Positions 1 to 10,422 of a stretch of 64,000 bases of DNA are shown piece by piece. A program made the translations under genes and the position numbers. Source of the DNA: Marisa cornuarietis (Eukaryota; Mollusca; Gastropoda; Architaenioglossa; Ampullariidae); contig SMMW01000475.1 in the NCBI GenBank assembly GCA_004794655.1, positions 16,001-80,000 of the forward strand, read 5' to 3'. Below the pieces are notes generated by a model. That model had not been told where the DNA came from and ran no database searches. It saw only the letters and a program-made list of their open reading frames with translations. The stretch's first letter is position 1; every line of letters starts with the position of its first letter.

Positions 1-2145
1 AAGCAAAACTGTACTCGTTGAGCTGTTATACAACGCTTCAACGACTTGGACAAGCCCTTCTTCAATGTTGAATTTCCGCATCACATGCCATAGCCCCTCG
101 TGCCAGACTCTGTCAAATGCCTTCTTAAAGTCAATGAAGTTGTGGTAAAGGTCCCGCTGATGCTGCAGATGCTTTTCTATAAGAAGACGACAGTTGAAGA
201 TCTGCTCAACTGTGCTTCTACGTGGTCTGAAGCCAGCCTGTTCTTCTGCTAGCAGCTCTTCTGCTGTGGTTCTGATGCGGTTCTGTATGACCTTCAGCAT
301 GACTTTGCTTGGGTGACTGATAAGGCTTATTGTTCTGTAGTTCTGACACTGTTTGCTGTTTCCTTTCTTTGGGAGGGGAATGATTAGTGACTGCGTCCAT
401 TCTCTGGGCCATTCCTTGCACTCCCAGACTCTTTGGCACAGAACAGTTAGGGCTTTTGTAGTTGCTTCCCCACCCTGCTTGAGCAGCTCAGCTGGTACAT
501 TATCAACGCCTGGTGACTTTCCTCCCTTCAGACTATGTACAGCTCTTTCGGCCTCTTCCCGTAGGACTGGTATGTCTGCAGGTTCACTGTCTCTAGTCTG
601 GTTGTTTTGGAGAATGTTGGCGTCGGTCTTCAGCTGGTAATTGTACAGGTCCTTGCAGTATTCTGTCCATCGGTTGAGTACAGCATTGCCTTCTGTGAGA
701 AGGTGACCATTGCTGTCTTCGATGACTGAGATCTTTTGCTGGTCTGTCTTAGTGAGGGTCTTTAGAAGTTGGTAGGCCTTTTTGCTGTCACCTCGTGCCA
801 TTCCAACCTCTATGTCCTGGCACTGCTTCTCGATCCAGCTCTCCCTAGCTGCCTTCATCCCTTTCTTAATGGCACAATTCACTTCTTTGTATTTGGTTGC
901 TGCTTCTGATTTGCTTTTCTTTTCTCTCTTCAAGGCCCTCCTTTGGTCACAGAGGTCTAGTATGTCGTTCGTGACCCATGGCTGTTTCTTGTTTCTATGT
1001 CGCCCTAGAACCTCTTGGGCTGTCGACAGTAGCACCTCTTTGATGTTTCCAGAGAGGGTGTCTACATCACAGTCCACCAGGTTCAGTGCGCCAAATTTTC
1101 CGCCAACCGTGGCCTTGAAGACTTCTGCAACCTTTGGGTCTTGCAGCTTCTCCAAATCAAAGCGAATTCGGGGAGTGTTTGAGAGTCGCTTCGCTTTCAG
1201 CCTCAGCTTCAGGTTTGTTAGAACAAGGTCATGGTCGCTGCCTATGTCAGCGCCTGGGTACGTCCTTGTCTTGGCCCTGTTGATGCTGGATTTGAAGCGT
1301 CTCGGCAGTAGGATGTAGTCGATCTGATTATGGACCAGTCCGTCTGGTGAGTGCCAGGTGGCCGTCCTTGATTTCTTGTGGGGATACAAGGTGTTGGCTA
1401 AGGTGAGTCTCTGGTTCTGTGCGAACCGTTCCTGCCCATTGCTGGTAGGCGTCTGGTCCGACCTTGGCGTTCCAGTCTCCGAGCACAACCAGGATGTCCT
1501 TTTTTGGAACTGCCTTCACAATCTTGTCCAGTTGTTGGTAGAATTCTTCCACTTCGTCGTCTCCATGTGTGGAAGTTGGAGCGTATACTTGGACAATGGT
1601 GACATTATGAGGCTTGGCTGAGACACGAATGGAGATCAGCCGGCTGGATACGGGTGTACAGCTGATGACGGCCGCGGCCACCTTCCTGTGCACAAGGAAG
1701 CCCACGCCGTACTCATGCCTGGTGTCCTCCCCACTGTACCACAGTCTGTGGCCGTCTTCCGTCACTGTTTCCCCAAATCCTGTCCATCTGACCTCCGCCA
1801 GTCCCACAATGTCCCACTGATACCGTTTCAGCTCGTGTGTGAGTTGGTGCACTTTTCCGCACTGGTATAACGTGCGTACGTTCCACGTGCCAATGGTTGT
1901 TCCTTCTCTTAGTTTGATTTCTGTTTTGGTTTCAGTCTTGGTCTTGGCTCCAGTAGCACACTTTTCGCTGACCCCACGCTGGAGCCTCCCGATAGGGTGC
2001 GCGGTCGTTGTTAGTTCGGGCCGCGACCGATCCGGCATGTTATCTCTTTTCTGGCGTATATCCATGGTCCTTTCATTGAGCTTATACACTTGGTAGCGCT
2101 AATCCCTTCTCCAAGTGAACCACAGCCGATTGTCGGCCTGGTCGG
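1..2145 (-). mobile_element. RTE-like LINE, copy A (5' half; continues left of the window)
   Basis: The minus strand encodes an APE-type endonuclease followed by the start of a reverse transcriptase. The RT frame is open from about 1340 to the window edge. The endonuclease frame (2089-1328) does not run into it. Compared with copy C at 4617, copy A lacks about 53 bp in the endonuclease (near 1422), and 53 is not a multiple of three. Copy B has the same deletion, so both descend from one defective source. The 5' boundary is where the coding-side sequence meets a T-run at 2146. RTE assignment rests on the endonuclease motifs and the short simple-repeat 3' tail seen in copy B. Confidence 0.9.
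1328..2089 (-). pseudogene. LINE endonuclease domain (APE type), frame-broken
   Basis: This is a 253-codon frame on the minus strand. Visible motifs in order are GTWNVRTL (N-terminal Asn motif), GLAEVRWTG (catalytic Glu), GVGFLVH, QVYAPT and VLGDWNAKVG (Asp/Asn pair). This is the exonuclease-endonuclease-phosphatase fold that RTE LINEs use to nick target DNA. The frame ends about 30 codons past the 53-bp deletion in a nonsense tail (HLALTRRTGP), whereas copy C at the same place continues into the terminal GSDHDLVL motif. Animal databases often label such fragments craniofacial development protein 2-like. Here it is a LINE piece, not a host gene. Confidence 0.9.
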
Positions 2146-2637
2146 TTTTTTTTTTTTTTTTCACCTGCCGGCATGGAGCGGTCAACTCAGACGTCTCAAA
2201 CTGCGAAGTAGGCCATCTATTTTAATTTTTGAATCTATATTTTATAAATGCTCCAACCACTCTGAGAGAGGCTTTTATAAGACCATAAGCTTAAAATTTG
2301 ATGTTTGATGGGCTAGTTTAACGATCATGTGACTAGTATAGAAACTTAGAAAACCATGTGGTTGCCGCTGCCGCCATTTTTTCACCTGCCGGCATGGAGC
2401 GGTCAACTCAGACGTCTCAAACTGCGAAGTAGGCCATCTATTTTAATTTTTGAATCTATATTTTATAAATGCTCCAACCACTCTGAGAGAGGCTTTTATA
2501 AGACCATAAGCTTAAAATTTGATGTTTGATGGGCTAGTTTAACGATCATGTGACTAGTATAGAAACTTAGAAAACCATGTGGTTGCCGCTGCCGCCATTT
2601 TTTCACCTGCCGGCATGGAGCGGTCAACTCAGACGTC
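2146..2637. repeat. 221-bp tandem units upstream of LINE copy A
   Basis: After a 16-T run the sequence CACCTGCCGGCATGGAGCGG starts at 2162, 2383 and 2604, a period of 221 bp. There are two full units and a partial third. The duplicate locus has only one full unit plus the same partial one (52550, 52772). The array directly abuts the 5' end of the minus-strand LINE. It may be a monomer-type 5' UTR, or an unrelated poly(A)-tailed insertion read on the minus strand. No coding potential was seen. Confidence 0.85.
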
Positions 2638-2675
2638 CCCTCGCTCGCTTACGCTCGCTCGGGGAACAAAAATTT

Positions 2676-2847
2676 TCTCTCATCCTAGCCAAGGAAAAAG
2701 TGGCCCCACTGCCTTGGGGGAATCTTGGGAAAGATAAAGGCTAAGGGAGTAAACCCCTACAGAAAATCCTGATACTAACACGGCATCAGTGGGCGAAGAC
2801 TCTCCACGACGAGAGTACCGGCCAGGGCCCAGCGCCTACGTGTTCAC
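2676..2847 (+). repeat. LINE 5'-UTR-like block, inverted relative to LINE copy A
   Basis: From CATCCTAGCCAAGGAAAAA to about ACGTGTTCAC the plus strand matches, with divergence, the stretch 62860-63022. There it lies directly upstream of a plus-strand LINE relic. Here the block points the opposite way from the adjacent minus-strand LINE ORF. A 5' inversion of the twin-priming kind would give this layout, with the 221-bp units between the two parts. Confidence 0.65.
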
Positions 2848-4616
2848 ACAGGCCTACACAATCTAAGGCAATACAAGCCTGACTCGACTAGCGGCGCTAC
2901 ACGCCCGCAGAAAAACTCTCTACTGTACTCTCGCTCGCCTTCCTTCCTTAAACATTCATTCTCACGGCTTATATACATAATACAAACACATCTAGAAACA
3001 TCGAGATCTACTCGTCACGCATGCGCACTCTCACACTGAACATTCTGGGTTATCGAGGCTTGCGTCGGACACCCACTCACGCACCCGCTAGAATGATCTC
3101 AGCGCTTGGTTAATTACAGTCACGCGGCCGACGGGTCAGTCAACCTGGGGTCAAACACGCCATCAAAGCGCCGGTGACCCGTCACACAGACCGCTAGCAG
3201 GTAATTAGTAACAGACAGTGTAGAGGGAAACAAACCGGCCGCTGTTTATAGACGGTTGGTAGACAACATCAGTGTCTATCTGTGTTGACCACTGCTACTA
3301 CTGACAGTCGTTTGTTACTGGTAATGAAGGTTGGTGGAGGCTTGGGACTCGGGTGTCGAAGATTTGTGACTGTCGTGTGAACGTTGTACGTTCATAACTG
3401 CCACCCACGAGTTTCGCGGGGAAGATGCTTTATCTTCACGAGAAAACGTAGGAAGATTAAAGCACTAGGCTTCTCTAGTCTTACTGTTATTTTTTTATTT
3501 TACGGGATTACATTTGGAAGAAAACATACTCACTGATAAAGTGCAGTGTTGCAGTATTCCAAGTTTTACGCCGAACGTAGACACTGGCCCCGGGGAGCCT
3601 GCTACCCACGTCAACATAATCTCGCAGGGGGGAACCATCCGTACGATAATCACACGTTGACCACTCACAGTTGTCAGTACCCGGCTCACGAGCCCGCACC
3701 ACTGCTATTACCCGAACACAAGACTTAACGACGTGTGATTTAACGTATAACAATAAAGATTTATTTAACAGAAAAACACATGTGAATATATGCATACAAC
3801 AAACAGACGTGTAGAGGGTGTCCCAGTACTATCCAAGCTAAATGTATCTCCACTCACAGTTCCGTACCCACATGCAACACCTCTACCCTGGCGCCTCCCT
3901 TTCTTGTACAAGGTGTCTTTGGATTGTCAACAACCCACCATGTTAATTATGTTGATAGCAAACAAAAACAACCAGCTTTTTCACGTATGCAAACATAAAA
4001 CAGTATCCATCTATATAATTGTTTATTAAATTGTTTAATATAGAACAATTTATAAAGATAGTATAATAAATTATACCCTTGACATGAAATGTATTGTCGA
4101 AGACTAACATTGAGTGACTGCTATGGACACGTAATAAAAGCTTGGAAATCCTTTCTGTCACCTTATTGACAGCGCCTGGAGGAGACAATAAGCCGGTCTG
4201 TCGTCTTTCTAGCTGCTAGTGCTAGTCCAAACAATTACAATCCGACAATTAGTTCAGCAGCAAGTACCATACTCAGGATCCCCTTCAAAATAGTCACAAT
4301 CTTGCAAAAGTCTATCCGGCTCTGTGTGTCTTTGCTGTGTCTTTTATTCCATATATAATTCGTGCACATCTGAATATGAACTATGTATGTTGTCAGAACC
4401 ACTACACACACTGACGCATTGAACAACACAACACATCGACTTGTCAATGGGCTTCTCGTCGCTCTTTTATTAAATTAGCCCTCTAGGTCTGTTGCTCTTT
4501 TGTTTGCTGTTTCTTTCGTTTTGTTGACTGTTTGTTTTTCTTTTCACTTTTCAGTTTTGTTTTTAGCGAAATGTCGGACACACACATAAAGCAATATACA
4601 ACGTACCACAGATATC
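2848..4616. other. Non-LINE cargo of the duplication, copy A
   Basis: About 1.8 kb shared almost exactly with 52986-54755. It begins with a 25-bp motif (CTACACAATCTAAGGCAATA) related to the array at 49214-49413. It contains no recognisable protein domain. One minus-strand stretch, about 3706-3534, is open and ends in a good splice-donor-like ATCA/GTGAGT at 3533; its possible acceptor near 3707 is weaker. It could be a captured exon or chance. The right half is AT-rich. Confidence 0.6.
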
Positions 4617-7052
4617 AGGAACGGTGGGGAAATTTGGCCTTGGTGAAACCAACGACAGGGGAATCAGACTCCTAGAGTTCGCACAGAGCCAGAGACTCAC
4701 CTTAGCCAACACCTTGTATCCCCACAAGAAATCAAGGACGGCCACCTGGCACTCACCAGACGGACTGGTCCATAATCAGATCGACTACATCCTACTGCCG
4801 AGACGCTTCAAATCCAGCATCAACAGGGCCAAGACAAGGACGTACCCAGGCGCTGACATAGGCAGCGACCATGACCTTGTTCTAACAAACCTGAAGCTGA
4901 GGCTGAAAGCGAAGCGACTCTCAAACACTCCCCGAATTCGCTTTGATTTGGAGAAGCTGCAAGACCCAAAGATTGCAGAAGTCTTCAAGGCCACGGTTGG
5001 CGGAAAATTTGGCGCACTGAACCTGGTGGACTGTGATGTAGACACCCTCTCTGGAAACATCAAAGAGGTGCTACTGTCGACAGCCCAAGAGGTTCTAGGG
5101 CGACATAGAAACAAGAAACAGCCATGGGTCACGAACGACATACTAGACCTCTGTGACCAAAGGAGGGCCTTGAAGAGAAAAAAGAAAAGCAAACCAGAAG
5201 CAGCAACCAAATACAAAGAAGTGAATTGTGCCATTAAGAAAGGGATGAAGGCAGCTAGGGAGAGGTGGATCGAGAAGCAGTGCCAGGACATAGAGGTTGG
5301 AATGGCACGAGGTGACAGCAAAAAGGCCTACCAACTTCTAAAGTCCCTCACTAAGACAGACCAGCAAAAGATCTCAGTCATCGAAGACAGCAATGGTCAC
5401 CTTCTCACAGAAGGCAATGCTGTACTCAACCGATGGACAGAATACTGCAAGGACCTGTACAATTACCAGCTGAAGACTGACGCCAACATTCTCCAAAACA
5501 ACCAGACTAGAGACAGTGAACCTGCAGACATACCAGTCCTACGGGAAGAGGCCGAAAGAGCTGTACATAGTCTGAAGGGAGGAAAGTCACCAGGCGTTGA
5601 TAATGTACCAGCTGAGCTGCTCAAGCAGGGTGGGGAAGCAACTACAAAAGCCCTAACTGTTCTGTGCCAAAGAGTCTGGGAGCGCAAGGAATGGCCCAGA
5701 GAATGGACGCAGTCACTAATCATTCCCCTCCCAAAGAAAGGAAACAGCAAACAGTGTCAGAACTACAGAACCATAAGCCTTATCAGTCACCCAAGCAAAG
5801 TCATGCTGAAGATCATACAGAACCGCATCAGAACCACAGCAGAACAGCTGCTAGCAGAAGAACAGGATGGCTTCAGACCACGTAGAAGCACAGTTGAGCA
5901 GATCTTCAACTGTCGTCTTCTTATAGAAAAGCATCTGCAGCATCAGCGGGACCTTTACCACAACTTCATTGACTTTAAGAAGGCATTTGACAGAGTCTGG
6001 CACGAGGGGCTATGGCATGTGATGCGGAAATTCAACATTGAAGAAGGGCTTGTCCAAGTCGTTGAAGCGTTGTATAACAGCTCAACGAGTACAGTTTTGC
6101 TTAACAACCAAATAGGAGCTTACTTTCGTACCACAGTAGGGGTACGTCAAGGATGTCCCCTATCACCCGTGTTGTTTAATATATTCTTGGAGAACATCAT
6201 GCTTGAAGCTCTTCATGACCACCATACCTCCATTTCAATCGGTGGAAGACCAATCTGCAACCTACGCTTTGCAGATGATATAGATCTGTTAGCAGGTACA
6301 AACAAGGAACTGCAAGACCTCACCAACAGACTGACAGACAGCTCAAACGCATATGGAATGGAGACCAGCACAGAAAAGAGCAAAGTTATGAGCAATGGCA
6401 ACGGCAAAGCAGAGATCTATATGAACGGGGTACAGCTCGAAGAGGTAAGCAGCTTCAAGTACTTGGGAGCCACTCTCTCCAAGGACGGCAGCTCCACGCA
6501 AGATATCCGCATCAGGATTGCAACAGCAACAGCGGCAATGGCTAGGCTAGATAGGATCTTGCATAGCCATAAGATAAGGTTCACTACCAAGTACAGGCTA
6601 TACAAATCCCTGGTAGTGCCGATCCTGCTCTACGGATGCGACACGTGGACTCTACTCGCCGAAACAGAAAGGAGAATCCAGGCATTCGAGCACAAGTGTC
6701 TGAGGAGGCTGCTCCGGATCTCATACAAAGAACACAAAACCAACGACTTTGTAAGAAACAAGATTGCCACACTGGTAGGACACCAGGAACCTCTACTATC
6801 AACAGTCAAGCGACGTAAGCTGGTCTTCTTTGGCCATGTAACCCGGCACGACACCTTGTCGAAGACTATCCTTCAAGGCACCTTGGAGGGTGGCCGACGC
6901 CGCGGTGGTCAGAGAAAGAACTGGCTTACGAACGTCAAAGACTGGACTGCTGACTATTGCCCAAAATAGGCAAGAGTGGCGGGCCCTATCAGCTGCAGCG
7001 TCTATCCATGTGCTCCCCCCAACGCCAGGTGCCAGGCAAGGGACGACTGACT
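4617..7052 (+). mobile_element. RTE-like LINE, copy C (5' truncated)
   Basis: The element enters at AGGAACGG in the middle of the endonuclease, directly at the end of the duplicated segment, and runs to the 3' tail ACGACTGACT at 7052. It carries the 53 bp that copies A and B lack, and it holds the longest open frame of the family here. A deletion of about 20 bp near 6947, relative to copy B, truncates the last 40 or so codons. The 5' truncation is typical of incomplete target-primed reverse transcription. Confidence 0.93.
4624..6969 (+). CDS. LINE reverse transcriptase ORF (5' truncated, 781 codons)
   Basis: The frame opens with the C-terminal end of the endonuclease (GSDHDLVL, about residue 80) and continues into a complete reverse transcriptase. 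RT motifs in order are GKSPGVDNVPAELL, QDGFRPRRST, FIDFKKAFDRVWHEGLW (catalytic Asp), GVRQGCPLSPVLFNIF and LRFADDIDLLAG (the FADD active site). The thumb-side motif FKYLGATLSKDG and a C-terminal Arg/Gly-rich segment (GGRRRGGQRKNWL) follow. The native ATG would lie upstream and is missing, so the first Met is not the true start. The last residues (WTADYCPK) follow a deletion; the intact tail resumes in another frame to about 7050. The enzyme would copy LINE RNA at the nicked target. This copy is unlikely to be autonomous because most of the endonuclease is gone. Confidence 0.93.
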   Translation: MGKFGLGETNDRGIRLLEFAQSQRLTLANTLYPHKKSRTATWHSPDGLVHNQIDYILLPRRFKSSINRAKTRTYPGADIGSDHDLVLTNLKLRLKAKRLSNTPRIRFDLEKLQDPKIAEVFKATVGGKFGALNLVDCDVDTLSGNIKEVLLSTAQEVLGRHRNKKQPWVTNDILDLCDQRRALKRKKKSKPEAATKYKEVNCAIKKGMKAARERWIEKQCQDIEVGMARGDSKKAYQLLKSLTKTDQQKISVIEDSNGHLLTEGNAVLNRWTEYCKDLYNYQLKTDANILQNNQTRDSEPADIPVLREEAERAVHSLKGGKSPGVDNVPAELLKQGGEATTKALTVLCQRVWERKEWPREWTQSLIIPLPKKGNSKQCQNYRTISLISHPSKVMLKIIQNRIRTTAEQLLAEEQDGFRPRRSTVEQIFNCRLLIEKHLQHQRDLYHNFIDFKKAFDRVWHEGLWHVMRKFNIEEGLVQVVEALYNSSTSTVLLNNQIGAYFRTTVGVRQGCPLSPVLFNIFLENIMLEALHDHHTSISIGGRPICNLRFADDIDLLAGTNKELQDLTNRLTDSSNAYGMETSTEKSKVMSNGNGKAEIYMNGVQLEEVSSFKYLGATLSKDGSSTQDIRIRIATATAAMARLDRILHSHKIRFTTKYRLYKSLVVPILLYGCDTWTLLAETERRIQAFEHKCLRRLLRISYKEHKTNDFVRNKIATLVGHQEPLLSTVKRRKLVFFGHVTRHDTLSKTILQGTLEGGRRRGGQRKNWLTNVKDWTADYCPK

Positions 7053-7555
7053 TTATGTGTAGAATAGAAGCGAAAGCTAATGCAATACAGTCAATTATTT
7101 TCTATTCCAAGATTGCACTATTGTCCTGTTAATGCGCACTTAAACGGAGCACTGATCTCTTACTGACCTTTGACAGTCTCTGGGAGGGTTGTCGTGTAGA
7201 AATCACTGGAAGCTGTTGTCTAAGAGTAAAGGGAAGCTGGCACATGCGCTTCAGAAAGGAAGAATTTTGGTTACATCCTGTTTTCGTCAAGGAAACAAAA
7301 ACTTGCTTAAAACGCAAACGAAATACGATTAGAAAGCATTCTGTCGTAAGTGTGGTATACCTTGAGTTCCTGGTATGTGCGACCGTCTGATCAAACCACT
7401 GCAAACTGTGTTTATACCTGGACAAATGAAGTAAAGGGGAGATAATTTTAATGTTAGTCATACACATTGTACGTCATTGTCGATGAACACAGTGGACGCG
7501 AAGAAGCGATCATATACCCACAGAAAACAGTATTGTCAGAGATATTTGTACTCAC
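7053..7555. other. Intronic or intergenic stretch between LINE copy C and receptor exon 2
   Basis: About 500 bp with no recognised element or exon. It begins right after the LINE tail and ends at the splice donor of the minus-strand receptor exon, so it is probably the start of that gene's second coding-region intron. Confidence 0.6.
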
Positions 7556-8249
7556 ATTGGTGATAATACTTGGGGCATTGTCATCAGACCAACGAGAAAG
7601 GTGCCGCTCAGATTTATCCTCTGTAGCACTTTTGGCAGACGGTCTTTCAGGTTTTGTGTCGTCAGACTGACCAGTTGTCCTCCAAGTTGCTGACACCGTT
7701 TGCTCTCAAGGGACCACAGTGATCTTATATTTACACTGGAAATAGCAATGCAGCGCCCGTCAACCTGAAATAATCCCTGCCTGAATGTGCCATCCCCTTG
7801 CCAGCAGCCACCTTCTGCATCCTTGTCGTTACAGTCAAACATGAAGATACAGGGTGTGTCCTGCCACATGTCCGGCCAGTCCGTAACGGAGCAGTTCCAC
7901 CTGTCTCCAGACAGTTCAACGGGTGGTTCTGACTTGTGTTGAAAATAAAAACTTATTGTAAAGTTTCTTTCCCCAGACGTCTCATAACTTTGAAATTCTA
8001 TGATGACCCATCCGGAATAAAAAGTTAGGGCTTGGCAAATATTTATGGGTAAACTGCATAAAGGATACGTCAAGGTGTTGTTGTCTGTGCGGAAGGTTAC
8101 AACATCAGTGTCCTTATCGTTACTGCATATATATGTACGAAGGATCAGGTCAAGGACAATAATGTTGTCGTTTGGAGCCTTCAGATGCAAAGAGGATTTC
8201 ACAAATGGTTGAAAGTCCTTTTTTGTCCAATTTTTCATCTCGATTTTGC
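7556..8249 (-). CDS. Minus-strand receptor coding exon 2 (second CUB and start of lectin domain)
   Basis: The acceptor is TTATTTACAG (G at 8250) and the donor is ACCAAT/GTGAGT (7555-7554). The exon encodes a second CUB-like segment ending in the DRWNCSVTDWPDMW signature, a Cys-rich FDCNDKDAEGGC stretch, and the first half of a C-type-lectin fold (LFQVDGRCIAIS, then RCQQLGGQLVSL). The plus-strand counterpart is 30307-31006. Confidence 0.85.
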
Positions 8250-10407
8250 CTGTAAATAATTTGAAAGAGATACTTGCATTGTCATAGAATCAATAATAAT
8301 ATTACACTCTTCACTCCTGCACACTTGTGACTTTTGTCATATTTCTGGAAGGAGTTTTAAGACCCTGGTTCTCACAATGATGGTGGAAGACGGTTAACAT
8401 GTCGAATTGAAGTAAGGCGGTTTGTCACGGATAGGTGACATGAATGAAAGCACCGGAGAATGCGAGGAAGTGTAGTGAGCGTGCTGTATTGATAAAGCGG
8501 GATGCACGGGTTGGTCGTTGTGAGTTGTAGTTGTATGGAAGGTTCGAGAAGGATGAATGGGTAGGATATATAGAAGGCGGTTGCCAAGATAGGGGGCTTT
8601 TCTTTTTTCGAACTGAGGTGGAAACGAGAGGTGCCCAGACACCTTGCGTGGAGAGAAAACACCCCGTCAACCCCAGCGCCGACGTGAGGACTGTACACGT
8701 GAGAGAAAACACCCCGTCTACCCCAGTACCGACGTGAGGACTGTACACGTGAGAGAAAACACCCCGTCTACCCCAGTACCGACGTGAGGACTGTACACGT
8801 GAGAGAAAACACCCCGTCTACCCCAGTACCGACGTGACGACTGTACAAGAGTGAGAAAACAAACACCCCGTCTACCCCAGCGTCGATGTGAGGACTGTAC
8901 ACGTGAGAGAAAACACCCCGTCTACCCCAGTACCGACGTGAGGACTGTACACGTGAGAGAAAACACCCCGTCTACCCCAGTACCGACGTGAGGACTGTAC
9001 ACGTGAGAGAAAACACCCCGTCTACCCCAGCGTCGATGTGAGGACTGTACAAGTGAGAGAAAACACCCCGTCGACCCAGTGCCGATGTGAAGGAGACCTA
9101 CACAAAGAAAGAAGAAGATATGAAGATGTCTGAAGATGACAAGGACAGTGCATGATCCGGTAGACTGCCGGTGTGACCTCCTTGCACTGAAGCTCATCAC
9201 CCTCACCTGCCCAGCTTCAGTGATAGAGGAGATGTTAATGTCAAGATCAAATACGGCAACAAGACTGGAATCACAGATCGCAAAGGGAAACGACGCTTGA
9301 AGATCACCACTGAGGTCTGTTTAGTATTTGCACGGTTACTGCAGCTGCTTCTAATTCTGTTTTGTTTTCAACAAACTACGTGCGAGGTTACTTTGTAGAA
9401 CTAACTGATGTCAAGAACTTGTGCTTCGGTTCACACGCCGTACATTCGTTGCTGCTGGCGAACAATACTAACAACTAAGCACTAAGCTTCATATTAAGTG
9501 GGGTAGCAGCAATAAACAGCGACATACAAACATATTTGATCATCTCAATTAACTTATTTGCTCAGACGTTTTGTTTAATTGGGTCTAAGACTGGATGAAT
9601 ATCTCTAATAGAAAGCATTACTAAAGTAACACCTGATGTTGAAGAATTAAAGGTGATTTCGAGGTGTGGGCGACTGGTCTCTGACAATGTTGTGATGTTA
9701 AAAAACATTTTAAAAGAAGAAACCAATCTGTTGAGGAAGGCTACAATAAAGGTTAATTTACAGGTGAGGAGATGAGAGTAGGTAACAAATGTCTGAGGTA
9801 CATCCTGCGGACAGCCAGTCAATAGGCTCACATCTGCGTCGTCGAAGAGGGTGATGTTAACAGCGGCACAATTTGTAGTCGGGTATGTTACCCGCACAAC
9901 AGCCACCATTCCTTGGGGAACACTTAGGTGCAAGATACAAAACGAAGTGTCATTTGACGAAATTTCATCAAACTTTTTGGGATTAAAAGACCAGCTGATG
10001 ATGCCCTTGTTCTCGATGATATGATGTCTGACAATGCGGTTAGAGCAGTTTCTGAGTTCTAGATGAAGATCGGAGGATCTGTTCCTCGTGCGTGTTGTCT
10101 CAGACCAACTGCTTACTTTTACTGCATCCTGCAGTTGGATACCAGAGTCGTGACTGGAAGTAGTTGTCATGCCAGTGCTGGTGTCACGATTGTCACTGTC
10201 ATGTCGTGACTCTTGACTCGCATGGTCCGAGTGGTCAGCCTGTCTGATACCGGAATACGAGGTTTGATGGTGAACTGCACTGTGTGTAGTGATGCTCACC
10301 TCCCCTGATGTGGGGAGGTTCACCTCTCTACTGGCTGGTTCTGTAAAGGAGGCGGATGTAAAGTGAAAGCAAAGTATACTAACGATCGTGGTTATGTTCC
10401 TGGCCAT
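7556..10407 (-). CDS. GRL101-like receptor, partial (first two coding exons)
   Basis: Two minus-strand exons, 10422-9633 (start ATG at 10407-10405) and 8249-7556, encode a secreted N-terminus, two CUB-like segments and the start of a C-type-lectin-like domain. They match exons 1 and 2 of the plus-strand gene at 23563-31006 in domain order, length and intron phase (phase 1, then phase 2). Landmarks shared by the two proteins are the PQGM motif in the first CUB, RPHLEITF/QPHLKTTF before the first splice site, the DRWNCS motif, and CQQLGGQL in the lectin domain. The LDLa, leucine-rich repeat and seven-helix exons are not between 7555 and 1; that space is filled by LINEs and duplicated repeats. 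The gene therefore either continues left of the window through a repeat-filled intron or is a truncated paralogue. No stop codon or frameshift is visible in the two exons. Confidence 0.75.
8250..9632 (-). other. Intron 1 of the minus-strand receptor
   Basis: A 1383-bp intron with GT (9632-9631) and AG (8251-8250) borders. Its centre is a 50-bp minisatellite at 8651-9090. No other element was recognised. Confidence 0.8.
8651..9090. repeat. 50-bp minisatellite (about 9 copies)
   Basis: The unit starts GAGAGAAAACACCCCGTCTA and includes CCCCAGTACCGACGTGAGGA and CTGTACACGT, period 50 bp. One unit near 8850 carries a small insertion (AACA) and the last unit is partial. It lies in intron 1 of the minus-strand receptor. 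The spacers are not unique, so it is not a CRISPR array. Confidence 0.95.
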
Positions 10408-10422
10408 GATGCTGTGTCTCCT
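9633..10422 (-). CDS. Minus-strand receptor coding exon 1 (signal peptide and first CUB)
   Basis: The exon begins after an acceptor (GAAACAG, G at 10423) and the start chosen is the ATG at 10407, giving MARNITTIVSILCF, a plausible signal peptide core. A Ser/Thr-rich low-complexity stretch follows, then a CUB-like region of about 120 residues with several N-glycosylation sequons. Coding ends in phase 1 at CAG/GTGTTA (donor 9632-9631). An upstream non-ATG extension would run into the acceptor, so it was rejected. Confidence 0.8.

Larger units (their letters stand above)
1..4616. repeat. Segmental duplication copy A, cut by window start
   Basis: This stretch is repeated in direct orientation at 50393-54755. 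Position 1 aligns with 50393 and the match ends at 4616/54755, just after the shared GTACCACAGATATC. By eye only about a dozen substitutions separate the copies. The main structural differences are one extra 221-bp unit in copy A (2162-2637), a short GC-rich stretch at about 2636-2666 missing from B, and a one-base T-run difference near 780/51171. The block carries the 5' part of a minus-strand LINE, its upstream repeats and about 1.8 kb of non-LINE cargo. It extends left of the window. Confidence 0.95.

Noticed and set aside
782..1318. Plus-strand frames over LINE copies A and B (and minus-strand ones over copy C)
   Set aside because: They are antisense shadows of the LINE ORF and repeat identically in each copy.
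1328..2089. Craniofacial development protein 2-like host gene
   Set aside because: Automatic annotation often gives that name, but the frame is the endonuclease of a LINE whose RT follows directly.
7129..7467. 112-codon minus-strand frame next to LINE copy C
   Set aside because: It lies in the presumed intron, begins outside any conserved exon and has no domain.
8651..9090. CRISPR-like regular repeats (also 40340-41225, 44501-44953)
   Set aside because: These are head-to-tail minisatellites without unique spacers, in a eukaryotic genome, and no cas genes are present.
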